From Platanthera guangdongensis (Eukaryota > Streptophyta > Magnoliopsida > Asparagales > Orchidaceae): a stretch of DNA of 64,000 bases. Location: positions 72,726,346 to 72,790,345 of the forward strand of contig CM077157.1 of assembly GCA_039583875.1 (NCBI GenBank). The letters are read 5' to 3'. The first letter of the stretch is position 1, and each line of letters opens with the position of its first letter. Positions 41,799 through 54,191 of this stretch are shown piece after piece. Position numbers and translations under genes: made by a program. The notes below the pieces were generated by a model. The model ran no database searches. It worked only from the letters and a program-made list of their open reading frames with translations, and was not told the origin of the DNA.

Positions 41799-44666
41799 TG
41801 ATGGTTAAAACTCCAAAATTATTTTCGGTCACGCGGCGACCCGGCGGTTTTATTTGAGAAAAAGGCGGAAGTGAATTTATTTAAGAAAACGGGGCGCGCG
41901 TATTTATTTATTTTGGATATAAAAAGGTTTAGATCGAGTTTTAACGAAAGGAGGCAAGTGCACCTATCGTGAGTAGTACAGGATATTCCGGGTGGAATAT
42001 CGAGGTCGTATTATTCTCGGGTCCGGTTCGATTATTTCTACTCTTCCCTGGAGGGGACTATTGTTTTACAGATAATTATCTTGTCGGGATATTTTATATA
42101 TAATAAAAAGCAGAAAATGGCAGAAAGAAAAAATGAAAGCATGAAGGTGGTGCCGATGAAGAGCTTAGCTCGATGGCACCGAAAAAATAATTGAACTAAA
42201 ATAGACTTTAAATAAAAAGAGCTCCTAAATTTCTAATTAATTAAGGCGGAGACTTGGCCGTGGAGGTTCCACTAAAATGAGCTCACCTAGCTATAGATCT
42301 ATCGCTCACCTGAACGCTAAGACTATTCGACCGGGCTCTCGTCCGACGAAGGATTCCTCTTAACGCCCGCATTACGCTAAGAACCCCGCTATTGGGTGGG
42401 GGACCCAATCCGGTAGAGTTGGCGCGCCTCCTCTCTCGAGGGTTAGTGCGGAACTCTCTTTGCCAAGGGGTGATCTGTCCATACGCACGTCCTCTTGGCG
42501 AGCGTATGGAAAACGGAAATAGGGCCCACACATCGATATGTGGTCCTACGCGTCGTTAACCCCGGGCAAACCTTAAGTACTTTTAATTAATTAGAAAGAT
42601 TAGACCTTTAATTATTTTAAGCTATTTTATCTGTCCCAATGCTCTTCGATGCCGAGGGCTAAAAACGATTAGCCACTCATCGGAATGGGGACGGCTTGCG
42701 GGAAAAGCAATAAAGAAAGCAGAAAATGGAAAGCAGGAAATGAAAGCAGTAAAATAAAGCAGTAAGGAAAGCAGAAAATTGCAAGTCATACCCAAACGAG
42801 TAGGACTGAAGAAAGCTGTAAATTGCGAGTCCCGGCGCAAATGCGTGGGTGGGAGAAATGAAAGCAGTAAAACGCACACACGCAAGTCCTACTCAAATGA
42901 ATAGGAGAAAATAAATACGGGTCCTACTCAACCGAGTAGGACAAAATAAATGCGATGCACACACACTCTCTCTCGACATAAATGAAAACACACACACTCT
43001 ACCGAAATAAAATCCAGCCATTAAACTCAAGTGAGTAGGCAGAAAAAAGGAAAATTACAAACTCACGCACTCTACAGAAAGTAAAATAAGCGAGCGCCAT
43101 TTAACTCTTAACGAGTAGGCGGAAATAAATGCGCATAAGTACAGAAAAATGTAACAAAAACTAAGTTGTCTAAAAATGAAAACAACTGCATTTCTACCGC
43201 TAGAATGCGGTAGAAATGCATAAAAAGCGAAAATAAAAATTAAACGGGAAGAAAGTTTTGCAAATAAACGCAAACATGCAAGTGATCGAAAAATAAAAAT
43301 GAATACATTTCTACCGCTAGAATGCGGTAGAAATGCATAAAAAAAGAACGAAAAAATTAAATAAGGAAAAAGTTAAGATGAAAAACTAAGTGCCCGAAAA
43401 ATTAAAACAAATATATTTTCATTCTTATAATTTTATAAAAATGCTAGAAAAGTGATAATAAAGTTAAAAGGAGTAAAAAGTTTTACGGATAAAAACGAAC
43501 AAAACTAGCGAAAAGGAGAAAAAATCACTTTTAAAACGTTTTTATAAACTCATAAGGATGAACATTATATGAACGGAAAAGCTAAACTATGAAGATTATG
43601 AAAGCAATAAAACTAATTTAAACTCATACACACACACACATATAAAGAAGAACGAAAAACTAAGTTAAAACAAAAAAGAAAGATAAGATTGCAAAGGGAA
43701 GATTTGCATTAATCCATTCCAAAGACATATTAAGAGAAGAAAAAGAACACATTTTATTAAATAAAAGGACGAGTTACAAAGATACAAAAATAAAACTAAG
43801 GAGAGGGGGAGAAATTATCCCTTACATAAGCCTTGGAAGCATTCCTGCAGCACAACACCTAAGCAAAATGGATCCAAAAAGGGAACAGAAATCCAGAGCA
43901 GAACCTCTGAATTTATAGAAAAAATTTACATGGGTCACGCCCTTGGTCACGAGTGTGACAGGGGGCGTGACAGTACTATTTGAGAAGGCGGCCGGCGATT
44001 TGACGGGAAAGTTGACTTCGGCTGGACACGTGGCGGTCTCGCAGTGGTCACGCCCCAGGTTACGGGCGTGACGGTGGGCGTGTCAAGCAGGTGGATCTGG
44101 GCGCGGGTTGCGCCGAAAGTCTTCGGGCAGGTCTTGTCGGGCTAGCTGGAAAGGTCACGCCCCAGGTCACGGGCGTGACTCTGGGCGTGTCGGCTGGTGT
44201 CGACACTCGACGAATGTCGAGCTGAAAGTGTCGAGTTGAAAATCGTCGAGCGGAAATTGAGTCACGCCCCAGGTCACGGGCGTGACTCTGGGCATGACTG
44301 TTGGTGTCGACACTCGACGATCGTCGAGATGAATTCGTCGAGTGGAGTGACACGGGCTTGGGTCACGCCCCGTGTCGGGTGACACGGGTGTGACCCCGGG
44401 CGTGTCAGGCTTTGTACTTCAAATTTGCTGATTGACTGGAATTTGACGTGTCACGCCCTGGTCACGGGCGTGACCAATATGTCACGGGCGTGACATGTCA
44501 ATTTTGGCAGATTTTGATTTTTTCCTAAAAAATAAAATAAAACAAGTTAGTATAATATTTACAAAAATAGGAGCATTTTATTGAATAAAAATAAGTAAAA
44601 ACGACAAAAATAAATGAAAACAACTAAATTAATGTACACAAAAATAGGTATATTTACAATTCATCA
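41799..44666 (-). repeat. 3' LTR of E6
   Basis: 2868 bp. Array of CACGGGCGTG palindromes at 43934-44491; candidate TATA box TATAAAT (minus) at 43911-43917. Also a repeated hairpin ATTTCTACCGCTAGAATGCG (43191 and 43310) with its complement GGTAGAAAT. About 1-1.5 percent different from the other LTR by eye. Confidence 0.93.
43911..44491 (-). promoter_or_regulatory. Core promoter and palindromic array in the LTR of E6
   Basis: Minus strand: about six copies of a nested palindrome with centre GGTCACGGGCGTGACC and outer CACGCCC/GGGCGTG, plus TGTCGACA and TCGACGA words including CTCGACGATCGTCGAG at 44313-44328. The array ends about 17 bp upstream of TATAAAT (43911-43917). The other LTR has the same layout (49286-49868). 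Confidence 0.7.
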
Positions 44667-47170
44667 AATACCCCCATACTTAAGCTTTTGTTATTCTAGA
44701 GCAAAAGTTGGAGATGAACTTATAAGGAATAAAAGAAATCCTAAGTTTAGTTACCGCTTGAATTAATTAAAAGTAAGATCAAAATAAATATCCGGGGTTA
44801 AAGAATTAAATCCTAATTTATGAAAAGTTATGAATAGAGGAACAGTTTCAAAAAGACTTCTAGATAAAATAAAATAGGAAGCAAAAATTTATTTTTGTTA
44901 GTTTAACAAAGATGGATTTGATTTATATAAAAAAAACTTTAGCTTAAAAGAAGTTAAAGGAAATAATGCAATTTAAAAGTTATGCTCTCAAAAAATTTTA
45001 AATTAATTCTAGAATCATTGAAATGAGATTAGTGGTTTGGTGGTTTATGAAGAAGGCTTGAATATTGAGGTGAGGTAATTTTTTCTCGAACCTCCAATTT
45101 TTTTCTTTTTGGATAGTTAGGAAAATGAAATCTTATTTTCCTAACACATAAATTTTTTTCTTTCTTCATAATAAAATTAACCCAATGTATATTTGTTGGA
45201 GTAATGAATTTTATCCTCTTACTCCATATATAATCTTTTTTTAAAATATTGGGTGCCTATGTTTACGGAATGAAATCTTATTCCCATTGACATAAGATCT
45301 TTTAAAGGGATAAAGTAGGGGAAAACATGTCAATTAAGACACGAAAAAAAATGGAAGTGGGTTTAGGTTTTTCAAAAAGAAAACTAGCTTTTAATAAAAA
45401 AAGTTTTGAGAGCAACCTTTTTAAAATGAACGTTCCAATGTTTCTAAAAACATGAAGTAGAAATAATTGAAATCCATGGATGTTATTTTCTAACATAAAA
45501 AACGAGCTTCTATTTATAAAATTAGAAGTGGTGGTGAAAAACAAGTTTCCTATTATAAGGAAAAGACATAAAAAAATCTTTAAATCTTAACCCCAGACAC
45601 TTAAATCTATCGAACTTTAATTAATAAACGAATAGTAAGCAAAGAATAACTAAAATTCGCATATAAATTAATTCGAAACTAGATTTGTGGAAAGTAAAAA
45701 GAGTTAAGATATGGTGTATTCGAATTATTTTGTTACATAATTTAACAAAACATTTTTTTGGAATTTTTAGAGTTTTATCATTTTTTTGTGTTTTAATTAT
45801 TATCTTTTTAGGATTTTTTAGATTTTTTATCTTTTTAGGGTTTTGGGGTTTTTCTAATTTTTTTTTTTGATTTTTAGTTTTTGAGGATAAATTATTTACA
45901 AGAAAGAGGAGAGAAAGAAATGTTATTTACAAAGAAGATAGGGGGGAAAGAGAGATTTTTACAAAAAAGTAAAAACTCGATTGCGGCCCCCGCGAACAGA
46001 CTCTTATTTGAATGGTTGGTTCGATGAGTCGAACGTCGCGGGCAGGCAGAATGCAAGCTTTTACAAAAAAAGAGAAGAAGAGGGAGGAAGAGAGATTTTT
46101 TTTTTGTTTTTAAGTTTTATGAAAATAAAAACAAGGAAAAAAAATTTTTTTAGGTTTTAATTTTTTTGATGTTTTTGTAATTTTATGCGTTTTTGTAAAG
46201 TGCAAAAATAAAGAAATACAAAAACACCCCCATACTTAAACCCAACATTGTCCCCAATGTTGCAATCTAAGTATGCGGAACAGATAATATACAAAATAAA
46301 ATAAGTACAAAAAGAAAAAGGGAGGGAAGGAGCATCCCTTAGACGAGTCCGGGAAGGCGCAGGTTGAAACCCTGCATTATTTAGAAGAAAAAGCAAAAAG
46401 ATAACAGAAAAAACAGAAAAAGGATAAACTCGGCCTAAAGAGTGCGGGCGGTAGGGGGTATGTGCGTGGGTGACTCGGAAGGTAGCTAAGGCCTTAACGA
46501 CCATTGCGTGATAAATATGTGATCCCCTAGCGCGCACAATAATGGAAGCGCGCCGAAGCAAAATGAAATCAAAGAAAATAAAAGAAGTTAAATAAAACAT
46601 AGATACATTTATTAATAGCAAATTATATATATATATTTTTTGTGTTTTTAAGTAGATTTTTTTATTTTTTAGTTGGTTTTTAGTTTTTAGTTTTTTTTTT
46701 GAGTTTTTTAAGTGTTAAGTTTTTCTCTTTTTTTATTATGTTTGTTTTTTTTTTTTGAAGTTTTTATATTTTTTGTTAGGTTTTTGGTTTTAGAGTTTTT
46801 TTTTGTGTTTGTTTGTTTTTAGATTTTTTTGATTTTTGGTTTTTTGGATTTGTAGGTTTTTTAGAGTGTTTAGATTTTTTAAGTTTTAAACTTTTTCAAG
46901 TTTTTTGAGTTTTTTGGTTTTTAAGTTAGTTTTTTTTTGTTGTTGTTTTGTTTTGGTAGTAGAAAATGACGTCATTTCAAAAAAATATTTTATAAATAAT
47001 AATAATAATAATAATAAATATATATATTTTTTAAGTTAGTTTTTTTTTTGTTTTTAAGTAGTTTATGATTATTATTATTATATATAGGTTTTTATAATAA
47101 GGTAAAATTAATAGATTTCCAGGGTTCAAAATAACGAAACGACAACTCCCCGGCAACGGCGCCAAAAACT
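44667..47170 (-). other. Non-coding internal region of E6
   Basis: Very T/A-rich. On the minus strand it starts with the primer site and ends with an AAGTATGGGGGTATT polypurine tract (44667-44685). Near 46226-46275 is CATTGGGGACAATGTTGGG (minus), a phrase common to Athila-like elements. The longest minus frame (46157-46621) has no recognisable domain. T-runs and (AAT)n/(TA)n microsatellites fill 46620-47100. Confidence 0.8.
47147..47164 (-). other. Primer binding site of E6 (Asp-tRNA type)
   Basis: Minus strand TGGCGCCGTTGCCGGGGA, the site found in Athila-like elements. Confidence 0.85.
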
Positions 47171-50041
47171 TGATGGTTAAAACTCCAAAATTATTTTCGG
47201 TCACGCGGCGACCCGGCGGTTTTATTTGGGAAAAAGACAGAAGTGAATTTATTTAAGAAAACGGGGCGCGCGTATTTATTTATTTTGGATATAAAAAGGT
47301 TTAGATCGAGTTTTAACGAAAGGAGGCAAGTGCACCTATCGTGAGTAGTACAGGATATTCCGGGTGGAATATCGAGGTCGTATTGTTCTCGGGTCCGGTT
47401 CGATTATTTCTACTCTTCCCTGGAGGGGACTATTGTTTTACCGATAATTATCTTGTCGGGATATTTTATATATAATAAAAAGCAGAAAATGGCAGAAAGA
47501 AAAAATGAAAGCATGAAGGTGGTGCCGATGAAGAGCTTAGCTCGATGGCACCGAAAAAACAATTGAACTAAAATAGACTTTAAATAAAAAGAGCTCCTAA
47601 ATTTCTAATTAATTAAGGCGGAGACTTGGCCGTGGAGGTTCCACTAAAATGAGCTCACCTAGCTATAGGGCTATCGCTCACCTGAACGCTAAGACTATTC
47701 GACCGGGCTCTCGTCCGACGAAGGATTCCTCTTAACGCCCGCATTACGCTAAGAACCCCGCTATTGGGTGGGGGACCCAATCCGGTAGAGTTGGCGCGCC
47801 TCCTCTCTCGAGGGTTAGTGCGGAACTCTCTTTGCCAAGGGGTGATCTGTCCATACGCACGGCCTCTTGGCGAGCGTATGGAAAACGGAAATAGGGCCCA
47901 CACATCGATATGTGGTCCTACGCGTCGTTAACCCCGGGCAAACCTTAAGTACTTTTAATTAATTAGAAAGATTAGACTTTTAATTATTTTAAGCTATTTT
48001 ATCTGTCCCAATGCTCTTCGATGCCGAGGGCTAAGAACGATTAGCCACTCATCGGAATGGGGACGGCTTGCGGGAAAAGCAATAAAGAAAGCAGAAAATG
48101 GAAAGCAGGAAATGAAAGCAGTAAAATAAAGCAGTAAGGAAAGCAGAAAATTGCAAGTCCTACCCAAACGAGTAGGACTGAAGAAAGCTGTAAATTGCGA
48201 GTCCCGGCGCAAATGCGTGGGCGGGAGAAACGAAAGCAGTAAAACGCACACACGCAAGTCCTACTCAAATGAGTAGGAGAAAATAAATACGGGTCCTACT
48301 CAACTGAGTAGGACAAAATAAATGCGACGCACACACACTCTCTCTCGACATAAATGAAAACACACACACTCTACCAAAATAAAATCCAGCCATTAAACTC
48401 AAGTGAGTAGGCGGAAAAAAGGAAAATTACAAACTCACGCACTCTACAGAAAGTAAAATAAGCGAGCGCCATTTAACTCTTAACGAGTAGGCGGAAATAA
48501 ATGCGTATAAGTACAGAAAAATGTAACAAAAACTAAGTTGTCTAAAAATGAAAACAACTGCATTTCTACCGCTAGAATGCGGTAGAAATGCATAAAAAGC
48601 GAAAATAAAAATTAAACGGGAAGAAAGTTTTGCAAATAAACGCAAACATGCAAGTGATCGAAAAATAAAAATGAATACATTTCTACCGCTAGAATGCGGT
48701 AGAAATGCATAAAAAGAGAACGAAAAAATTAAATAAGGAAAAAGTTAAGATGAAAAACTAAGTGCGCGAAAAATTAAAACAACTATATTTTCATTCTTAT
48801 AATTTTATAAAAATGCTAGAAAAGTGATAATAAAGTTAAAAGGAGTAAAAAGTTTTACGGATAAAAACGAACAAAACTAGCGAAAAGGAGAAAAAATCAC
48901 TTTTAAAACGTTTTTATAAACTCATAAGGATGAACATTATATGAACGGAAAAGCTAAACTATGAAGATTATGAAAGCAATAAAACTAATTTAAACTCATA
49001 CACACACACACATATATAAAGAAGAACGAAAAACTAAGTTAAAACAAAAAAAGAAAGATAAGATTGCAAAGAGAAGATTTGCATTAATCCATTCCAAAGC
49101 CATATTAAGAGAAGAAAAAGAACACATTTTATTAAATAAAAGGACGAGTTACAAAGATACGAAAATAAAACTAAGGAGAGGGGGAGAAATTATCCCTTAC
49201 ATAAGCCTTGGAAGCATTCCTGCAGCACAACACCTAAGCAAAATGGATCCAAAAAGGGAACAGAAATCCAGAGCAGAACCTCTGAATTTATAGAAAAAAT
49301 TTACATGGGTCACGCCCTTGGTCACGGGCGTGACAGGGGGCGTGACAGTACTATTTGAGAAGGCGGCCGACGATTTGACGGGAAAGTTGACTTCGGCTGG
49401 ACACGTGGCGGTCTCGGAGTGGTCACGCCCCAGGTCACGGGCGTGACGGTGGGCGTGTCAAGCAGGTGGATCTGGGAGCGGGTTGCGCCGAAAGTCTTCG
49501 GGCAGGTCTTGTCGGGCTAGCTGGAAAGGTCACGCCCCAGGTCACGGGCATGACTCTGGGCGTGTCGGCTGGTGTCGACACTCGACGAATGTCGAGCTGA
49601 AAGTGTCGAGTTGAAAATCGTCGAGCGAAAATTGAGTCACGCCCCAGGTCACGGGCGTGACTCTGGGCGTGACTGTTGGTGTCGACACTCGACGATCGTC
49701 GAGATGAATTCGTCGAGTGGAGTGACACGGGCTTGGGTCACGCCCCGTGTCGGGTGACACGGGCGTGACCCCGGGCGTGTCAGGATTTGTACTTCAAATT
49801 TGCTGATTGACTGGAATTTGACGTGTCACGCCCTGGTCACGGGCGTGACCAATATGTCACGGGCGTGACATGTCAATTTTGGCAGATTTTGATTTTTTCC
49901 TGAAAAATAAAATAAAACAAGTTAGTATAATATTTACAAAAATAGGAGCATTTTATTGAATAAAAATAAGTAAAAACGACAAAAATAAATGAAAACAACT
50001 AAATTAATGTACACAAAAATAGGTATATTTACAATTCATCA
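47171..50041 (-). repeat. 5' LTR of E6
   Basis: 2871 bp, the near-identical partner of 41799-44666. Its palindromic array is at 49309-49868. Confidence 0.93.
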
Positions 50042-50071
50042 ATGTCCCTGGTTAATTTTGAAGAGGGCAAT
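50042..50071 (-). mobile_element. E1 segment 4: gag codons beyond E6
   Basis: After the second ATGTC (50042-50046) the minus strand reads gag codons (LFKINQG) in register with the HHESL block at 41793. E1 then ends abruptly at the TGTTGG terminus of E7. Confidence 0.7.
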
Positions 50072-51274
50072 TGTTGGATATCGTGGCCAACCTTAAAGGG
50101 GGGGGGGGGGGGTGAATAAGGTTTGATGCGTTAACTGGAATTTAAACATATTGCGTCGAAGAAAATCGAGTTGTGGAAGCTACCGCAGGGCGTTAGGTAG
50201 CTAACGCGCGACGATAATACACAAAGCTCATTTTCCTGTGCAGATCTAAGTTCAAACCTCACAAACACATACACTCGCTAAATAATCACAGCACATACCC
50301 AGAAGTAATCAACATAGAAATACAAGATTTCATTGCATGAATTCAAAAACAACAACAGTTCTAGATGAATATAAAATGGGTGATCTCCGTGACGCCGGAT
50401 ATCTAAGGCGATGAGTAGAAATGATCTTTTGGTTTCTATACCGATCTGCTCCACGGACCGGTTGACTCTCTACTTTTCCCTCCAGGAAAAGTCTTCGAGT
50501 CGGCTCTTCACCTCCACACAAGGAAGGGTCTTAGAGCCCCGCTAGATCCTCCTGATCTAGACGTCCTTATCCTCGGGATGATTTCCCATGGAGTCCTACC
50601 CGGATTACAACGACCCTTACCGGTTGATTTTCCTCTCCAAAAGATTTAGAAAAGACAAAAAGATTACAAGAGTAAAAGATGTAAATATTTTAAAGATGAA
50701 GTTCTCCCTCTTGAAGACTTCTCCGTAGAGCGATCTGCGGCCGGTGCTTGAGATCTCTATTTTCTGACAACCGGTCGGCTCTTCGTATTCGATGTAGATC
50801 TTGGATAGCCGGAGTCTTTCGGTGATGAGTGTGAGGGAGACGACTGTCTTCTTCTTCGATGGAGACTTGTGGAATGGAGCGCAAGAAAGAGTAGTCGAAT
50901 CCTAGAATTCACGACTCCCATCCTGTCCTTCTCTTTGATGTACATGCACAGAAACCAATGCGTCCTTTTATACTTTTTCATGAAAATAGGATACCGCCGA
51001 CGGTAAGACTAGCGCCCGACGGTAGGTTCGTGCACTTATTGTGCCAGCTGTCATCCAAATCTGGAATAATATTTTAAGCAAATATTTGTCGTTATATCGC
51101 TGGTAGCGCTGCGCGGTTATAGCCACCGCCTCACGGTAAAACGGGACACGTTGATTTTGAACAGTCGTGTTGATGCTCGACGAAGGCTAGCATGGAACGG
51201 TAAGAGCTATCGCCTGTGGTAGAATGGTTTCTCGAGAAAAATGTCTAGACATTCATCGAGAGGCTAGTGCGGCG

Positions 51275-52880
51275 TGATAAGTTAATTTATATAGTTATTT
51301 TAGTTTAGTTTTTTTATAAATAAATAGTATAATTTATTTGGATTTATATTAATATATATAATAATTCATTTATTTTTATATTTCAGGTCAATATGGGCTC
51401 CAAATATCATTTTCAAGTCCATGACAAAGATCCGAAAACATTTTGAGAAAATTAACATTTTTGGCCACGGATAGCTGAAATTCAAATGGCCATAACTTTC
51501 AAACCAGGAAGAGTTACGGGACGTGCAACCAGTCAACGGAAAGAGGACGACGTCCTCTACAAATCTGGAGAATTTCACAAGTACACGCCCCAAGAACACG
51601 GGCGTGACCAGGGTGTGAACACGGGCGTGACTAGTTCAAGATAATAATTTTCTCCAGAAATCTTCCCGGGGTAATTCTGGAACATTTCCCAAGTACACGC
51701 TCCCCTGTCACGGGCGTGACCTAGGGCGTGACTAACCCGAAACTGCCGACTTGATGCCAGAATGCGCCGTTTTCAGTCGTTTGCTGACCCGGTCAGTACA
51801 CGCCCTAGGTCACGGGCGTGACCTAGGGGCGTGACACCTGAGGAACTGACAGAATTTACTCCCGCCGTTTTCAGCTTCCCGCGGTTTTCCAGAAACTGAA
51901 GTGACACGCCCTAGGTCACGGGCGTGACCTAGGGGCGTGACCCGCCATTTAACAGATTTTGGCGGTTTCTCCTCCAACGTTCCCGGGCTTTCAAGACGGC
52001 GGTTTCCGAGCCTGACACGCCCTAGGTCACGGGCGTGACCTAGGGCGTGACCTTGCAGAAATTTTTCCTATAAATTGCAGATGAGTTCAGAAGCAAAGGA
52101 GGAGCCAGGAGGCCAATCTAGGAGTAGCTTCAGTAGATTATTTTCAAGTTTTTATGCATTTTGCTTATGTACTTTTCAATTTCATAGTTTAGCCTTTAAT
52201 TCTAGCCTTTTTTTATTTTCTTTCTATGTATCCCTATTTTCATTTTCACTTGATCATGATAAGCTTTTCATTATAATAAAATATTTCTTTTTGTCAAACT
52301 CTTTTTTTATCGTTTCGAGTTAGCTTTGATTTATTAGCTTTGATTCCGATCTAAGATCCGTATCCTAAATGACCGAGAGGTTGCAGATACGGGGAGATCA
52401 CTCAAAGATAAAAGGAGTTGATTGCAATCCTCGAGAGAGGACGACATGACTCTTCCGGATTGGAGTGAAATCCAATAGAGGGGTTCACCTCCTAAAGCAG
52501 GCTTAGGGGTTTCGACTGGCCGAGAGGTCTTAATCGATCAACCTAAGTTTAGTCGAGAGCGTATTCTCGAGAGAGGCATTTTCGTATTTTAGGAACCTCC
52601 ACGGTCGAAGCGGATAATCTAGAAGTTTGTCTTTAAGATAAGTTTATTTCAATTCAAAGTAAGTCTAGATCAAGTGCTTCCTTTTATTTTATTTTCTAAT
52701 AATAGTTTTAATTCACTCCTTTTATTTGCCGATAAAATAATATTAATTTGCGTGAGTAGGAGTACTCAACAGGCCCCGAGTCTAATACGACATTTCTTAT
52801 ACTATATTTCGATAGGTACACTTGCCTATTTCGAGATTATAGTTTGGATATAATTTTTAAAACTATAAAATTCTTCATCA
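51275..52880 (+). repeat. 5' LTR of E8
   Basis: 1606 bp. U3 array 51590-52052, TATA box 52069-52075. Its 3' end shares a GATAGGTACACTTGCCT-type box with the E6 LTR (GATAGGTGCACTTGCCT on the minus strand), showing kinship. Confidence 0.95.
51590..52075 (+). promoter_or_regulatory. Palindromic array and TATA box in the LTR of E8
   Basis: Five copies of a nested palindrome, the best with CCTAGGTCACGGGCGTGACC as centre and CACGCCC/GGGCGTG outside. The last copy ends about 17-20 bp before TATAAAT (52069-52075). Same layout at 55903-56388 in the right LTR. Confidence 0.7.
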
Positions 52881-52886
52881 AGTTTT

Positions 52887-52904
52887 TGGCGCCGTTGCCG
52901 GGGA
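52887..52904 (+). other. Primer binding site of E8 (Asp-tRNA type)
   Basis: TGGCGCCGTTGCCGGGGA, six bases after the LTR end, identical to the site of E6. Confidence 0.88.
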
Positions 52905-53045
52905 CTCTTTTTGTTGATATTTAGAAAGTGCAAATTTTATTACTTTTATCATTCTCTTTCTCTACCCCAATTTTTCTTTTGATTTTCTTTTTCATTCACT
53001 TCCATTAGGTAAAGGTTGTTTTGTTTTCTTTTTACATTAAAAAAA

Positions 53046-54191
53046 ATGTTATCTGAGTTGGCCGCTAAAATTGCTAGGCTTCAAAATCAATTCGATATTT
53101 TGAAAGCCGCAAAGCAGCGCCAAAGTGTTTGTTATTATTGTAGTGGTTCTCATCAAAGTGAGTATTGTTATCTTTATAATTATAATTCACAGCTACCTTA
53201 TGAAAATAAAATTGAATATAATTATGAAAATAACTATTCTCACTTTTATGATAATTCTTTTTCCAATTTTCATGAAAATAATTTTTTCAATTCCTTTAAT
53301 TTCCATGAAAATAATTTTTCAAATTTAAACGAGAATACTTGTTTTGATTTACATAATTTTTCTTCTACCTCGGACGTTTGTTTTCCTTGTTCGCAAGCTC
53401 AACCAAAAAACTTTCCGAGTTATGAGAACAATTATTTAGATCCTAATTTTTGTTCTTCTTTTAGCACACCACAATCGTTTTCTTCTAATTTTGGGGACTT
53501 TACGCAATTCATTGTTGATCCTCCCCAAAATTTAGAAGAAATCATTTCTTGTTCTAATGATTTTTCACCCCCTCCAAATAGTTCACCTAGTACGGAACAT
53601 GAATCTTCATGTGCCCCCTTGGTGACTTATTCGGAAGAGGAGGAAGAATTATTATATCAAGAATATTTTAAAGTTATGGGCACACCGGGTGAAATAGGAG
53701 AAAAACATGTTTCTTTTCCTATTTCTCCCGATTTTCATTCTCTTCATGAATTTTCAAACTCTACTTATGAATTTTTAGAAATTGAAATTCCTAAAACTAT
53801 AGTGCCCAGTAATTTTCTTTTAGATAATAACTTTACTTTAGAAAATAAACAACCTATACCTAATCATATAACTTCACAAGAACCTCCTCCTTGCGAAGAT
53901 TTTTCTGACGTGCTTACCTTTGATTTTTCTTTAATTAATGAATTTCATGAAAATGATGAGCCGTTGCAATCACACGTCGTCAATGATCCATTTGCCGCTC
54001 ATCTACAAAAATTCACATCGCCTCAGGTATGTATAGGTGCTGTGAATTTACACTTTCAAGTCAAATGTTCAAAAAAGGAGAATCAAGAAGCAAGCGGAGG
54101 AGTCATTGCGCGGGCGTCTTTGGCTTTTTCACCAAAGCATGAATTAAGGGAGTTGCCAGTGCACTTTACTTTTTATTTCCCTTTTTCCTAA
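53046..54191 (+). CDS. Intact 381-residue ORF of E8, zinc-knuckle-like, unknown function
   Basis: ATG 53046 to TAA 54189-54191. The N-terminus is a short amphipathic helix (MLSELAAKIARLQNQFDIL), followed by CYYCSGSHQSEYC, a CCHC-like knuckle (C-x2-C-x3-H-x4-C) near residues 29-41. Residues 45-110 are Asn/Tyr/Phe-rich with repeated HENN and YENN. The rest is acidic, Ser/Pro/Phe-rich and looks disordered, ending in a hydrophobic PVHFTFYFPFS. The knuckle recalls the nucleocapsid part of Athila gag, but no capsid precedes it. It could bind element RNA so that it is packaged by an autonomous partner. An open frame of this length in a pol-less element suggests selection or extreme youth. Confidence 0.7.
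   Translation: MLSELAAKIARLQNQFDILKAAKQRQSVCYYCSGSHQSEYCYLYNYNSQLPYENKIEYNYENNYSHFYDNSFSNFHENNFFNSFNFHENNFSNLNENTCFDLHNFSSTSDVCFPCSQAQPKNFPSYENNYLDPNFCSSFSTPQSFSSNFGDFTQFIVDPPQNLEEIISCSNDFSPPPNSSPSTEHESSCAPLVTYSEEEEELLYQEYFKVMGTPGEIGEKHVSFPISPDFHSLHEFSNSTYEFLEIEIPKTIVPSNFLLDNNFTLENKQPIPNHITSQEPPPCEDFSDVLTFDFSLINEFHENDEPLQSHVVNDPFAAHLQKFTSPQVCIGAVNLHFQVKCSKKENQEASGGVIARASLAFSPKHELRELPVHFTFYFPFS

Larger units (their letters stand above)
41799..50041 (-). mobile_element. E6: Athila-like non-autonomous element without coding capacity
   Basis: Ends TGATGGTT...TTCATCA, TSD ATGTC at 41794-41798 and 50042-50046. LTRs of about 2870 bp make up 70 percent of the 8243-bp element. The minus-strand primer site TGGCGCCGTTGCCGGGGA (47147-47164) sets orientation and matches E8. 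The internal region is only 2504 bp and contains no gag, protease, RT or integrase. It resembles the class called LARDs. Confidence 0.93.

Noticed and set aside
42283..42885. Small minus frames of 82-97 codons duplicated in both E6 LTRs (also 43055-43273, 44060-44385)
   Set aside because: They are LTR sequence; duplication reflects the LTR pair, and no known domain is present.
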